Below, piece after piece: positions 1-7,264 of a DNA stretch of 26,697 nt. The translations under genes and the position numbers were made by a program. Numbering within the stretch: position 1 is the stretch's first letter; every line of letters begins with the position of its first letter. The DNA is from Actinomycetes bacterium (GTDB lineage Bacteria; Actinomycetota; Actinomycetes; Propionibacteriales; Propionibacteriaceae), in assembly GCA_023393755.1 (NCBI GenBank), contig JAEXCA010000272.1, positions 1-26,697 of the forward strand. Reading direction: 5' to 3'. Under the pieces are notes generated by a model. That model saw only the letters and a program-made list of their open reading frames with translations. It made no database searches and had not been told where the DNA came from.

Positions 1-60
1 GCGCGCCGGGGCGGGGGGGGGCGGGGGGGGGGGGGGGGGGGGGCCCCCCCCCCCCCCCCC
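1..60. repeat. low-complexity G-run/C-run, probable contig-end artefact
   Basis: After a short GC-only stretch there is an uninterrupted run of 21 G (23-43) followed directly by 17 C (44-60). G-run joined to C-run forms a perfect inverted repeat with no other content. This is typical of low-quality poly-G read ends folded into an assembly rather than a biological element. It lies just beyond the 3' end of the binding-protein gene, so whatever follows that gene (expected: permease genes) is lost. Confidence 0.8.
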
Positions 61-77
61 ACCCCGGATGCTCCTGA

Positions 78-1424
78 CTACTTGTTGGCCTCGACGCTGG
101 CCTGCAGCGCCGCCATGTAGTCCTCGGGCGACATCTGACCGGTCAGCAGCAGCGACAGGTTCTGGGTCGCCAACTGGTTGGTCTTGGCGTCCATCAGCGC
201 CTCGAACCACAGCACCGCCTCGCTGGCGTTGTCGATCACCTGCTGCACCGCCTGGGTCGACTCGGGCACGCCGCTCACCTCGCCGTTGACCTTGAGGCCG
301 GAGAGCTGGCCGAAGTCCTGCATGGCGACCTGGGCGTAGTTCTCGACGATGCACGTCAGCCACTCGGCGTGCTTGGGACCGTAGACGTTCTTGTTCACCA
401 CGATCGCGGCACCCGCGTTCGCTGCCCACTGGTCGATCGAACCGGTACCACCGGTGACGGCCGGCACCGGCATCAGGCCGATGTTCTCCGCACCGATCTT
501 GTTCTGCTCGGCGTCGTTGATGTTGGAGAGGAACCAGGAGCCGTTGTAGATCATCGCGGCCTTGCCGGTGAGGAACTCCACGGCGGCCGCATCAGCGGGA
601 CGGGAGGAGATGCCCTCGCCGAAGTAGCCTGCGGTACCGAGATCGGCGACCGCCTTGGCCGCCGCGACATAGGCGGGATCGGTCAGCTTGGCGGAGCCGT
701 CGCGCACCTTCTCGAGCGCGTCGGCGCCGGCGTTGCGGAAGATGTACATCCCGATCCACCGGGTCACCGGCCAGCCATCGGCACCGCCCTGGGTGATCGG
801 GGTGATGCCGGCCGCCTTCAGCTTGTCGGCGGCTGCCATCAGCTCGTCCCAGGTCTTGGGCTCGGCAATGCCCTGGTCGGCGAAGATCTTCTTGTTGTAG
901 TAGATCCCTTCCACGTTGTACTGGAACGGGATCGACACCATCTGGCCGTAGACCTTCTTCACCGTGGACGCCGCCAGCGGCGCGACGTTGTCCCAAGCTC
1001 CCGCCTCGGTCAACGCGGCCTCGAGGTCGAGCAGGACGCCGGCCTTGCCCAGGTCACCGTCGGGCCGGACCATCGCGGTACCCGCGATGAACATGCTGGG
1101 CAGCGCGTTCTGGCTGGCGAGCAGGGTCACCTTCTGGACGACGTCGGCCTGGGCCAGGGTCTCGTGGGCCAGCGGCAGCGCATCGTTGGCGGCCTTGCAC
1201 TGCCCGGCCGCGAGCTTGTCGAGGATCGGACGGATCTGGCTGTTCTCATTGGCGCTGAGCACGGTGAAGTTGGTCCCCTCATCGACCTGGGGCGCAGGCT
1301 CGGAACCGCCTGCGGTCGGTGAAGTGGTGGGGGTGGGGGCGGCACAGGCGGCGAACAGGCCGGCCGCCGCGGCACCTGCCACGACCAGCCACCAACGCCG
1401 CTTCGGGCTGACGGTTGCTTGCAT
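78..1424 (-). CDS. ABC transporter sugar-binding lipoprotein (CUT1 type)
   Basis: A 448-residue extracellular solute-binding protein that should capture an oligosaccharide at the outer face of the membrane and deliver it to a CUT1 permease. The N-terminus has basic residues, a hydrophobic stretch (about 13-26) and a lipobox-like LFAAC with the lipidated Cys at 27. The mature protein carries family-1 binding-protein features: the YNVEGIYYNKKIF segment followed by PKTWDEL, and a later GKAAMIYNGSW motif. The start was set at 1424, not further upstream, because AAGGAGG sits nine bases before this ATG. It lies 74 bases downstream of the beta-galactosidase gene on the same strand, so the ligand is probably a galactoside (inference). 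Permease genes are not visible because the contig ends. Confidence 0.9.
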   Translation of the reverse strand: MQATVSPKRRWWLVVAGAAAAGLFAACAAPTPTTSPTAGGSEPAPQVDEGTNFTVLSANENSQIRPILDKLAAGQCKAANDALPLAHETLAQADVVQKVTLLASQNALPSMFIAGTAMVRPDGDLGKAGVLLDLEAALTEAGAWDNVAPLAASTVKKVYGQMVSIPFQYNVEGIYYNKKIFADQGIAEPKTWDELMAAADKLKAAGITPITQGGADGWPVTRWIGMYIFRNAGADALEKVRDGSAKLTDPAYVAAAKAVADLGTAGYFGEGISSRPADAAAVEFLTGKAAMIYNGSWFLSNINDAEQNKIGAENIGLMPVPAVTGGTGSIDQWAANAGAAIVVNKNVYGPKHAEWLTCIVENYAQVAMQDFGQLSGLKVNGEVSGVPESTQAVQQVIDNASEAVLWFEALMDAKTNQLATQNLSLLLTGQMSPEDYMAALQASVEANK

Positions 1425-1446
1425 CTGCTGGGTCCTCCTTGACTGA

Positions 1447-1480
1447 CACCTGCGACGCAGGTGGGTTGACGACACCAACC
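1447..1480 (-). repeat. two adjacent inverted repeats between lacZ and the binding-protein gene
   Basis: CACCTGC and GCAGGTG form a perfect 7-base-pair stem around a three-base centre (1447-1463). It is followed at once by GGTTG and CAACC with a seven-base loop (1464-1480). They lie between two genes on the same strand, just upstream of the Shine-Dalgarno of the binding-protein gene. They could be RNA stem-loops that set relative expression of the two genes, or an operator for an internal promoter; the sequence does not decide. Confidence 0.45.
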
Positions 1481-1498
1481 TAAGCCATGTCAGAGTTG

Positions 1499-4420
1499 TT
1501 ACGCAAGACTGAATGGATATTCGTCTACCTGGAATCGGAGGTTCCAGCGGGCCGCTCGTGGGAGCAGTCGATGCCGGTCCAGCACGCTCGGTCCGCAGGC
1601 GCCGCTGCCCAGGCCGTGGATCGCGGCGTTGAGGCTCAGCACCGCTCTGGTGCTGGCGGGCAGCTCGTGCCAGTGATCGGCGCGATCCAGTTCCAGGTCG
1701 CTCCACCTCCGCAGCGACACGTACAGCGGCGAGCCGCTGCGCACCTCCAGCCAGCGGCCGTCCGCCAGCTCAAGCTGGAGGATGGTGACCCCGGCCCGGG
1801 TGCCGTTGTCCTGCGGTCGGGCGTACTCGACCTGCCAGCCGGCCACCGTCGACTCGAACCAGCCCCAGCGCGCCCCCTGGCCGCTGTCGGGCCCGCCCGG
1901 GATGGGCCCCCGGCCACGCCACCGCAGCCGCGCTTCCGGTTCGACGTCCGGCAGCTCGAAGTCGAGGCCGATCCGGGCCCAGCTTCCTTCCCATGGCCCG
2001 GTCGGCTCCGCCTCCGCCTCCAGCAGCAGGCAGGGCCCGGCCTGCCGCCAGGTGTGGCGCACCAGCAGTCCGTAGTCGCGGCTGAGCGGAGCGACCCGGC
2101 TGCGGACCACCAGGCCCTCCGGGCCGGCGGCGGCCTGCTCGGTGCGTCGGTGGAGCTGGACGAGATTCGACCGCGCCCATTCATCGGCGTCCGCCGGCTG
2201 GCCGATCGACTTCATGTTGAGGCCGCGGTCGTTGTCGGTCGGCGCCCGCCACAGCCCGACCACGCCGCCGGTGACCGCCACCCCCTGGAGTTCCGTCAAC
2301 AGCCCCTCGCTGTCGAACCGGGCCACCGGCAGCCGATGGCCGTCCGGCGTGGGCTGCGGGACCTCGGACGAGCCGGGCCGCAGGTCCGTCCGCTCCATTC
2401 CCACCGCGAGCTGGCCGATCGCCACCTCGACCGGTTCGGCCGCCCAGCCGGGAGCGGAGGCGGTCCGGACCGCGACGGTCAGCACGGCAGCGGTGCCGCG
2501 GGCGTGGGGATCCGCGGCGATCGGAAGCGGCAGCACAACGGCGCCGCCTCGGGACCGGGGAGGCTCCGGCCAGGCCAGCCGGCCGTGGCCGAGTTCGCCC
2601 GCCGCGTCCTCCAGCCGCCAGCTGACCGCGAACCCGTCGCCCGCGAGGAAGTCGTGCCGGTTGACGACCCTGACCGACGAGGCGTCGGCGGCGATCTCGA
2701 TCCGGAAGGGCGCGAAGGTGGCCGCCAGATCGGCCAGCGCGGGACGGGCGGTGCGGTCGCCGGCCACCAGCCCGTCGGCCACGAAGTTGCCGTCGTGGAG
2801 CACCTCGCCGAAGTCGCCACCGTAGCCGGGGTACCGGGTGCCGTCGGGGGTGGTCGTCCAGATGGTGTGATCGCACCACTCCCAGATGAAGCCGCCCTGC
2901 AGCCGCGGGTAGGTGTCGAACAGCTCCTCGTAGACGTCCAGCGCACCGGGGCCCGCCCCCATCGCGTGCCCGTACTCGCAGAGGATGAAGGGCTTGTCCA
3001 GCGGACCGGAGGTCTGGGGCTCGTCCGGTCGGTCGATGCCACGACCGATCTCCTCCAACCGGTCCGGGCTGGTGTACATCAGCGAGAAGAAGTCGGAGTA
3101 GGCGTAGCTGCGGTCGCGCTCGTAGTGCACCGGCCGCGAGGGATCCACCTGCTTGACCCAGTCGTACGCGGCGGCCAGACAACGCCCGCCGCCCGCCTCG
3201 TTGCCCAGCGACCACACGATCACGCTGGGGTGGTTGCGGTCGCGGCCGACCATCCGCGCGGTCCGGTCGAGCACCGCGTCCTGCCACGCCGGATCGTCCA
3301 CCGGGTTGTTGCGGAAGCCGGCGAGGACGAACCCGTGGGTCTCGATGTCGCCCTCCTCGATCACCCAGAACCCCAGCTCGTCGGCGAGATCGAGGAGTTC
3401 GGGCCGGGGCGGGTAGTGCGCCGTCCGGATCGCGTTGACGTTGGCCCGCTTCATCATGACCAGGTCGCGCCGGATGGACTCGGGGGTGGTCGCCCGACCC
3501 CGTTCCGGATCGTGGTCGTGCCGGTTCACGCCACGGAGCCGGATCGGCGTCCCGTTCACCCGCAGCAGGCCGTCGGCGATCTCGACCCGCCGGAAGCCGA
3601 CGCGGAGAGTGACGGTCTCGGCCGGCGTGCCCACCGCGAGGTCGTAGAGCACGGGCCGCTCGGCCAGCCACGGATCGACCCCGGGCAGCCTGGTGACCGT
3701 GCCGTCCACCGGGACCTCGCCGAACCCGTCCAGCCGGCCGGTGCAGTGTTGCGGGTCGTCGACGTCCGCGACCACGGTGAGCAGCCCGTCGCCGGTCTCG
3801 GGGTCGTAGTCGGCCACGACCCGGACGTCCCGCACCCCGCCCGGCGGCCGGCCGGCCAGGGTGACGTCGCGGAAGATCCCCGACAGCCACCAGACGTCCT
3901 GCGCCTCGAGGTAGGAGCCGGCGCTGTACTCGACGACGCGCACCACCAGTTCGTTGCCGCGTTCGCGCAACAGCCCGGTGACGTCGAACTCGTGCGTGAG
4001 GCGGGAGCCCCGCGTCCAGCCGAGTTCGTGGCCGTTGAGCCACACCAGTCCGGAACTGTCGATGCCGTCGAACCGCAGCACCGCCCCGGCGAGGTACTCC
4101 TCCCCCGCGTCGAAGGTCAGGCGGTAGTCGCCGACCGCGTTCTCGTCCGGGATCCGCGGCGGATCGAGCGGGAAGGGGTACTGCGCGCTGAGATAGACCG
4201 GCGCGCCGTGGCCCTGGAGCTGCCAGATGCCGGGGACGGCGATCTCGTCCCAGCGCCCCGCGCCGTCGGCGATCGCCGGCGCGTCCAGCAGCCGTGGGGT
4301 GTACCGGAAGAGCCAGGTTCCGTTCAGCGAGGTCGCGGGCGCGTCGCTGCCGACCCGGGCGCGCGGCGGGAGAGCCCGCTGCGGGCCGCGTGCTTCCACC
4401 CAGGCTCGAACCTCGTCCAT
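1499..4420 (-). CDS. lacZ: beta-galactosidase, GH2 (LacZ type)
   Basis: A 973-residue glycoside hydrolase family 2 enzyme that hydrolyses terminal beta-D-galactosides. No signal peptide is seen, so it should be cytoplasmic. The order matches LacZ: N-terminal sugar-binding jelly roll (about 30-190), immunoglobulin-like domain (about 195-275), TIM barrel (about 277-570), linker domain and a C-terminal LacZ small-chain domain with LWRAPTDND. The barrel shows RTAHYPP, the acid/base Glu408 in SLGNEAG and the nucleophile Glu482 in LCEYGHAMG; their spacing of 74 is close to E. coli LacZ (461 and 537). E. coli LacZ is 1024 residues, so this is full length. The start at 4420 has a purine-rich AAGGGAAGG upstream. 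It is the first gene of a minus-strand operon with the binding protein downstream. Confidence 0.95.
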   Translation of the reverse strand: MDEVRAWVEARGPQRALPPRARVGSDAPATSLNGTWLFRYTPRLLDAPAIADGAGRWDEIAVPGIWQLQGHGAPVYLSAQYPFPLDPPRIPDENAVGDYRLTFDAGEEYLAGAVLRFDGIDSSGLVWLNGHELGWTRGSRLTHEFDVTGLLRERGNELVVRVVEYSAGSYLEAQDVWWLSGIFRDVTLAGRPPGGVRDVRVVADYDPETGDGLLTVVADVDDPQHCTGRLDGFGEVPVDGTVTRLPGVDPWLAERPVLYDLAVGTPAETVTLRVGFRRVEIADGLLRVNGTPIRLRGVNRHDHDPERGRATTPESIRRDLVMMKRANVNAIRTAHYPPRPELLDLADELGFWVIEEGDIETHGFVLAGFRNNPVDDPAWQDAVLDRTARMVGRDRNHPSVIVWSLGNEAGGGRCLAAAYDWVKQVDPSRPVHYERDRSYAYSDFFSLMYTSPDRLEEIGRGIDRPDEPQTSGPLDKPFILCEYGHAMGAGPGALDVYEELFDTYPRLQGGFIWEWCDHTIWTTTPDGTRYPGYGGDFGEVLHDGNFVADGLVAGDRTARPALADLAATFAPFRIEIAADASSVRVVNRHDFLAGDGFAVSWRLEDAAGELGHGRLAWPEPPRSRGGAVVLPLPIAADPHARGTAAVLTVAVRTASAPGWAAEPVEVAIGQLAVGMERTDLRPGSSEVPQPTPDGHRLPVARFDSEGLLTELQGVAVTGGVVGLWRAPTDNDRGLNMKSIGQPADADEWARSNLVQLHRRTEQAAAGPEGLVVRSRVAPLSRDYGLLVRHTWRQAGPCLLLEAEAEPTGPWEGSWARIGLDFELPDVEPEARLRWRGRGPIPGGPDSGQGARWGWFESTVAGWQVEYARPQDNGTRAGVTILQLELADGRWLEVRSGSPLYVSLRRWSDLELDRADHWHELPASTRAVLSLNAAIHGLGSGACGPSVLDRHRLLPRAARWNLRFQVDEYPFSLA

Positions 4421-4583
4421 TCCGGCAACCTTCCCTTCGCTCAGCCGGGGCTCCGGCCACTCGCGCGTGCGCCGCCCGCTGTCGCGTCCATTTGCCTCCC
4501 GGCTCTCGCCGGCGGCCCTGACGCTGCGGCCCGGCGCGGCGCGTCCGTCGTCCCGGGTTCGACGCCCAGCACTCTAGTCGGTC

Positions 4584-4612
4584 TTGAATAGAAAGTCGCC
4601 AATGAATCGAAT
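4584..4612 (+). promoter_or_regulatory. possible promoter for the aldo/keto reductase gene
   Basis: TTGAAT (4584-4589) and TCGAAT (4607-4612) are 17 bases apart, each matching four of six sigma-70 consensus positions, in the most A/T-rich part of the 255-base divergent gap 4421-4675. No convincing promoter or palindromic operator was found for the opposite-strand lacZ in this gap. Confidence 0.35.
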
Positions 4613-4675
4613 ACCGTATCCCTGTCCGGTGGCCCTCACCGCCGGTTCGCACACTGTTCGGGAGAGGAGCCGGCG

Positions 4676-5566
4676 ATGGAACGGCGGATGCTGGGCCGCA
4701 CCGGCCTGCAGGTCACCTCGGTCTGCCTCGGCACGAGCGCACTCGGGCGGGCGGTCAGGCCGATGGAGATCCTCGAGCGGGCGCTGGCCGGCGGCGTCCG
4801 GTTCATCGACACGGCGAACGAGTACGGCGCTGGCGCGAGCGAACGCCTGATCGGGCAGCTCGGACGCCTGGGCGGCCTGCCGCCGGACACGGTGGTCGCG
4901 ACCAAGGCGGATCCCGTCGACCGGGGCCAGGAGTTCTCGGCCGCGCGGGTGCGCCGGTCGTTCGAGGAGAGCTGCGAGCGACTCGGGGTCGACCGGTTGG
5001 GCCTGTTCTACCTGCACGACCCGCAGCGCTACCCGTTCGATCGGATCACCGGCGCGAAGGGGGCGCTGGAAGGCATGCTCGCGCTCCGGCAGGAGGGCCT
5101 GGTGGAGCATCTCGGGGTTGCCGGCGGGCCGGTGGACGAGCTGATCCGGTACGTCGACACCGGGCTGTTCGACGTGGTGCTCAACCACAACCGCTACACC
5201 CTGCTCGACAGGTCGGCGGAGCCTCTGATCAGCCGTGCCGCCGATCGTGGGCTGGGGTTCGTGAACGCGGCGCCGTTCGCCAGCGGAATGCTGGCCAAGC
5301 CGCCCACCGCTCGCCCGACGTACCAGTACCGGCCGCCCGGGCCGGAGATCGTGGCCCGGGTGGCGCGGTGGCGCCAGCTGTGCGACGACTGGGGAGTGAG
5401 CCTGTCGTCCACCGCCCTGCAGTTCGGCCTGCGCAACCCGGCGGTTTCGGCGACCGTCGTCGGAGTCTCCACGGTCGGGCAGGTCGAGCGGCTGCTGGAG
5501 GACGTCGCGGAGCCCATCCCCGAGGGCTTCTGGAGCGCGGCCGACGGCCTGCCGGCCGACCCCTGA
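4676..5566 (+). CDS. aldo/keto reductase, D-threo-aldose 1-dehydrogenase-like
   Basis: A 296-residue NAD(P)-dependent aldo/keto reductase. The catalytic tetrad can be read directly: Asp45 and Tyr50 (FIDTANEYG), Lys77 (VVATKAD) and His114 (FYLHDP). The beta-barrel start is RRMLGRTGLQVTSVCLGTSALG, and a C-terminal VVGVSTVGQVE cofactor-binding segment is present. The overall pattern resembles the L-fucose/D-threo-aldose 1-dehydrogenase branch, which oxidises free aldoses such as L-fucose or D-arabinose to lactones; that substrate is inferred from resemblance only. The ATG at 4676 follows GGAGAGGAG. It is divergent from lacZ, so it may process a sugar released by that operon, but it could equally be independent. 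Confidence 0.85.
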   Translation: MERRMLGRTGLQVTSVCLGTSALGRAVRPMEILERALAGGVRFIDTANEYGAGASERLIGQLGRLGGLPPDTVVATKADPVDRGQEFSAARVRRSFEESCERLGVDRLGLFYLHDPQRYPFDRITGAKGALEGMLALRQEGLVEHLGVAGGPVDELIRYVDTGLFDVVLNHNRYTLLDRSAEPLISRAADRGLGFVNAAPFASGMLAKPPTARPTYQYRPPGPEIVARVARWRQLCDDWGVSLSSTALQFGLRNPAVSATVVGVSTVGQVERLLEDVAEPIPEGFWSAADGLPADP

Positions 5567-5650
5567 CCTCCCGCGTGGTCCGTGAACACCGCCAGGCCCG
5601 GCGAGCGCGGGGGTGCCTCGGGAGGGCTTCACACCGGGTGACGCGAGGCC

Positions 5651-5663
5651 TAACCTCGATGCA
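5651..5663 (+). promoter_or_regulatory. leaderless-type -10 box
   Basis: TAACCT (5651-5656) ends six bases before the ATG at 5663, and there is no Shine-Dalgarno sequence. This arrangement (TAnnnT about seven bases before the start codon) is the usual sign of a leaderless transcript starting at the A of ATG in actinobacteria. Confidence 0.6.
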
Positions 5664-6385
5664 TGGGGGGAAGGCATCAGTACGCGCTGTTGTCCGGTGC
5701 GCTGCTCGCGGCGGCTCTCGCCGCGGGCGCATCCACCTGGCTGGAATGGCTGCCCTGCCGGGGGAGCATGCTCAGTGGGAGCATCCTGCTGGACTTCCAG
5801 TACCCGACCGACTTCACCGATGCCTGCCTGGCCCGGATGGACCGCAGCGACGCTGTCCCCTTGGCGGCCGGCACGCTCGAGACCAGGGCGCTCTCGGCGC
5901 TCTTGCTCGGCCTCGGCTGGCTGGGGTTCGCCGCCGGGTTCCGGTTGCCGGCGGCGCTGCGCGCGGTGGTGCTGCTGCCGGTCGTTCCGATCAGCTGGTT
6001 CGCCCTCGAGACCTGGCTGGCACGGGAGAGCGCGGCCTTGAACGAACCGGGCCTGACGATCGGCCTGATCGAGGTGACCGCGTTGCTGGCGGCCGTGGTG
6101 ATCATCCAGCGGCCGGCGCCGGGCCGGGCTCGGGTGGCGAGTCTGATCGGCCTGTGGGCGGTGGCGAGCTACGGACTGGTGCACTACGTGGGCGACCACC
6201 TCTTCATGGTGGCCTTCAGCGACGCCAACTGGGATGTCCCGCCCGGCGCCGGGTATCCCACCGCCGCGACGATCGCCGTGTGCGCCCTGCTCGTCGCCCT
6301 CCTCGGGTGGCGAGTCACCCACCTGGGGAATGGCGGGCGGGCGAGCGTCCCGGTGAACGCCTCCACACCGACCGTCGCAGGGTGA
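5663..6385 (+). CDS. six-helix membrane protein of unknown function
   Basis: A 240-residue integral membrane protein that I cannot assign to a family with confidence. About six hydrophobic helices can be seen (7-30, 76-94, 98-118, 130-148, 156-175 and 203-222). Between the first two lies a roughly 45-residue polar loop with Cys32 and Cys55, possibly a disulfide if that loop is outside. A second loop around 180-200 (DANWDVPPGAGYP) is rich in aromatic and proline residues. The start at 5663 is chosen because of the -10 box seven bases upstream; no Shine-Dalgarno is present, which suggests leaderless translation. It stands alone between the reductase (96 bases upstream) and the promoter of the ECF operon. 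No catalytic motif was recognised. Confidence 0.75.
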   Translation: MGGRHQYALLSGALLAAALAAGASTWLEWLPCRGSMLSGSILLDFQYPTDFTDACLARMDRSDAVPLAAGTLETRALSALLLGLGWLGFAAGFRLPAALRAVVLLPVVPISWFALETWLARESAALNEPGLTIGLIEVTALLAAVVIIQRPAPGRARVASLIGLWAVASYGLVHYVGDHLFMVAFSDANWDVPPGAGYPTAATIAVCALLVALLGWRVTHLGNGGRASVPVNASTPTVAG

Positions 6386-6429
6386 CGCCGCCCATCCCTG
6401 ACATCCGCCACTCCCTCGGACGAGGAGGA

Positions 6430-6459
6430 GGCGCTGGCGGTGGAAGCGCCACCTTCCAC
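6430..6459 (+). terminator. overlapping hairpins after the membrane-protein gene
   Basis: Two mutually exclusive stems: GGCGCT/AGCGCC (6430-6435 with 6445-6450) and GTGGAA/TTCCAC (6440-6445 with 6454-6459). They sit 45 bases after the membrane-protein stop and just before the promoter of the next operon. There is no T-tract, so a terminator role is only a suggestion. Confidence 0.3.
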
Positions 6460-6478
6460 GGCAGAGCGCGCCCGACTG

Positions 6479-6508
6479 TTGACGAACCCGGCGGCCCTGA
6501 GGGACGAT
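6479..6508 (+). promoter_or_regulatory. candidate promoter of the ECF/kinase/glycohydrolase operon
   Basis: TTGACG (6479-6484) matches five of six -35 positions; GACGAT (6503-6508) is a poor -10 at 18 bases. A start near 6515 would give a leader of about 30 bases, too short for a riboswitch and containing the palindrome at 6522-6534. Confidence 0.4.
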
Positions 6509-6521
6509 TGAGACATCGTGA

Positions 6522-6534
6522 TGTCGTGACGACA
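6522..6534 (+). promoter_or_regulatory. palindromic candidate operator for the GntR regulator
   Basis: TGTCGT-G-ACGACA is a perfect 13-base palindrome with a single central base. Its last four bases coincide with the start of the AGGA ribosome-binding site of the GntR gene. Its size and symmetry suit a dimeric winged-helix regulator, and its position just after the predicted transcription start suits autorepression of the operon. The assignment to this regulator is inference. Confidence 0.5.
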
Positions 6535-6544
6535 GGATGTGGCG

Positions 6545-7264
6545 ATGGCAGCGGAGCCGCTCTACCTCAGGGTCAAGCGCGATCTCGCCGCGCGGATCGA
6601 CCAGGGCGCGTGGCCGCCGGGCACCTACATCCCGAGCGAGCCCGATCTCCAGCAGCGCTACCGGGTCTCGCGGACCACCATCCGCAAGGCGGTCGACGAG
6701 CTGGTGCACGAGGGCAGGCTGGCGATCATCCACGGCATGGGCACCCGGGTGGTGCCGCAGCACCTGAGCCTGAACCCGGCCGTGCTGATGAGCTTCACCC
6801 AGATGATGACGACCCAGGGCATTGAGCCCGGGCGGCGGAGGGAGTCGTTGACCACCGAGCCTGCCGTCCCCGAGGTGGCCGCCGCCCTGTCGCTGCCCGC
6901 CGGCGACGAGGTGGTCAGGTACCACCGGGTCCGGACCGCGGACGGGGCCCCGGTCTCGACGAACACCTCCTACCTGCCGCTGGAACTGTTCCGCGGCTTC
7001 GACATTCGGCAACTCCTCGACGGCCAATCGCTGTACGCCCAGCTGGAGAACGTCTTCGGCGTGGTGGTGCACACCACCGAGGACACCTTCGGGATCGCCC
7101 GAGCGGACGCCGACGCGGCAGCCGAGCTGGACGTGAAGCCGGGCGAGCCGCTGTTGATCATCGCTCGCCGCGGGTTCGACAAGGCCGGCAATCCGATCGA
7201 GTACAGCCGGATCGCGATCCGGCCCGATCGGTATCGGCACACGATCACGTTGCGGAGGAAGTGA
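6545..7264 (+). CDS. GntR-family (HutC/UTRA) transcriptional regulator
   Basis: A 239-residue regulator. The N-terminal GntR winged helix (about 1-70) has PGTYIPSEPDLQQRYRVSR followed by TTIRKAVDELVHEG and a wing turn GMGTRV. The rest is a UTRA-type ligand-binding domain of the HutC group, with the E-V-V-R-Y-H-R-V-R strand and a C-terminal SRIAIRPDRYRH segment. HutC-type regulators usually respond to the substrate or an intermediate of the pathway they control, often a sugar phosphate or small metabolite. The ATG at 6545 is preferred over GTG at 6539 because AGGA at 6534-6537 is seven bases upstream. It is the first gene of the seven-gene operon and overlaps the kinase by one base. It probably represses its own operon through the palindrome at 6522-6534 (inference). 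Confidence 0.9.
   Translation: MAAEPLYLRVKRDLAARIDQGAWPPGTYIPSEPDLQQRYRVSRTTIRKAVDELVHEGRLAIIHGMGTRVVPQHLSLNPAVLMSFTQMMTTQGIEPGRRRESLTTEPAVPEVAAALSLPAGDEVVRYHRVRTADGAPVSTNTSYLPLELFRGFDIRQLLDGQSLYAQLENVFGVVVHTTEDTFGIARADADAAAELDVKPGEPLLIIARRGFDKAGNPIEYSRIAIRPDRYRHTITLRRK

Noticed and set aside
1487..4591. 1034-codon open frame on the plus strand opposite lacZ
   Set aside because: Low-complexity Arg/Pro/Gly-rich translation with no motif; it is the antisense shadow of a gene with all GH2 catalytic motifs.
2181..4652. 823-codon minus-strand frame overlapping lacZ
   Set aside because: Out-of-frame shadow, extremely Arg/Gly/Pro-rich, no recognisable fold.
4421..4675. LacI-type operator in the lacZ divergent region
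   Set aside because: Only the short ATAC-C-GTAT palindrome was found; too short to support an operator call.
6386..6544. Riboswitch (for example cobalamin or thiamine) upstream of the ECF operon
   Set aside because: The predicted leader is about 30 bases and no conserved riboswitch core was seen in the 159-base gap.
4574..7240. 888-codon minus-strand frame
   Set aside because: Runs antisense through the reductase, the membrane protein and the GntR gene, each of which has clear family features or a proper start; typical of high-GC DNA.
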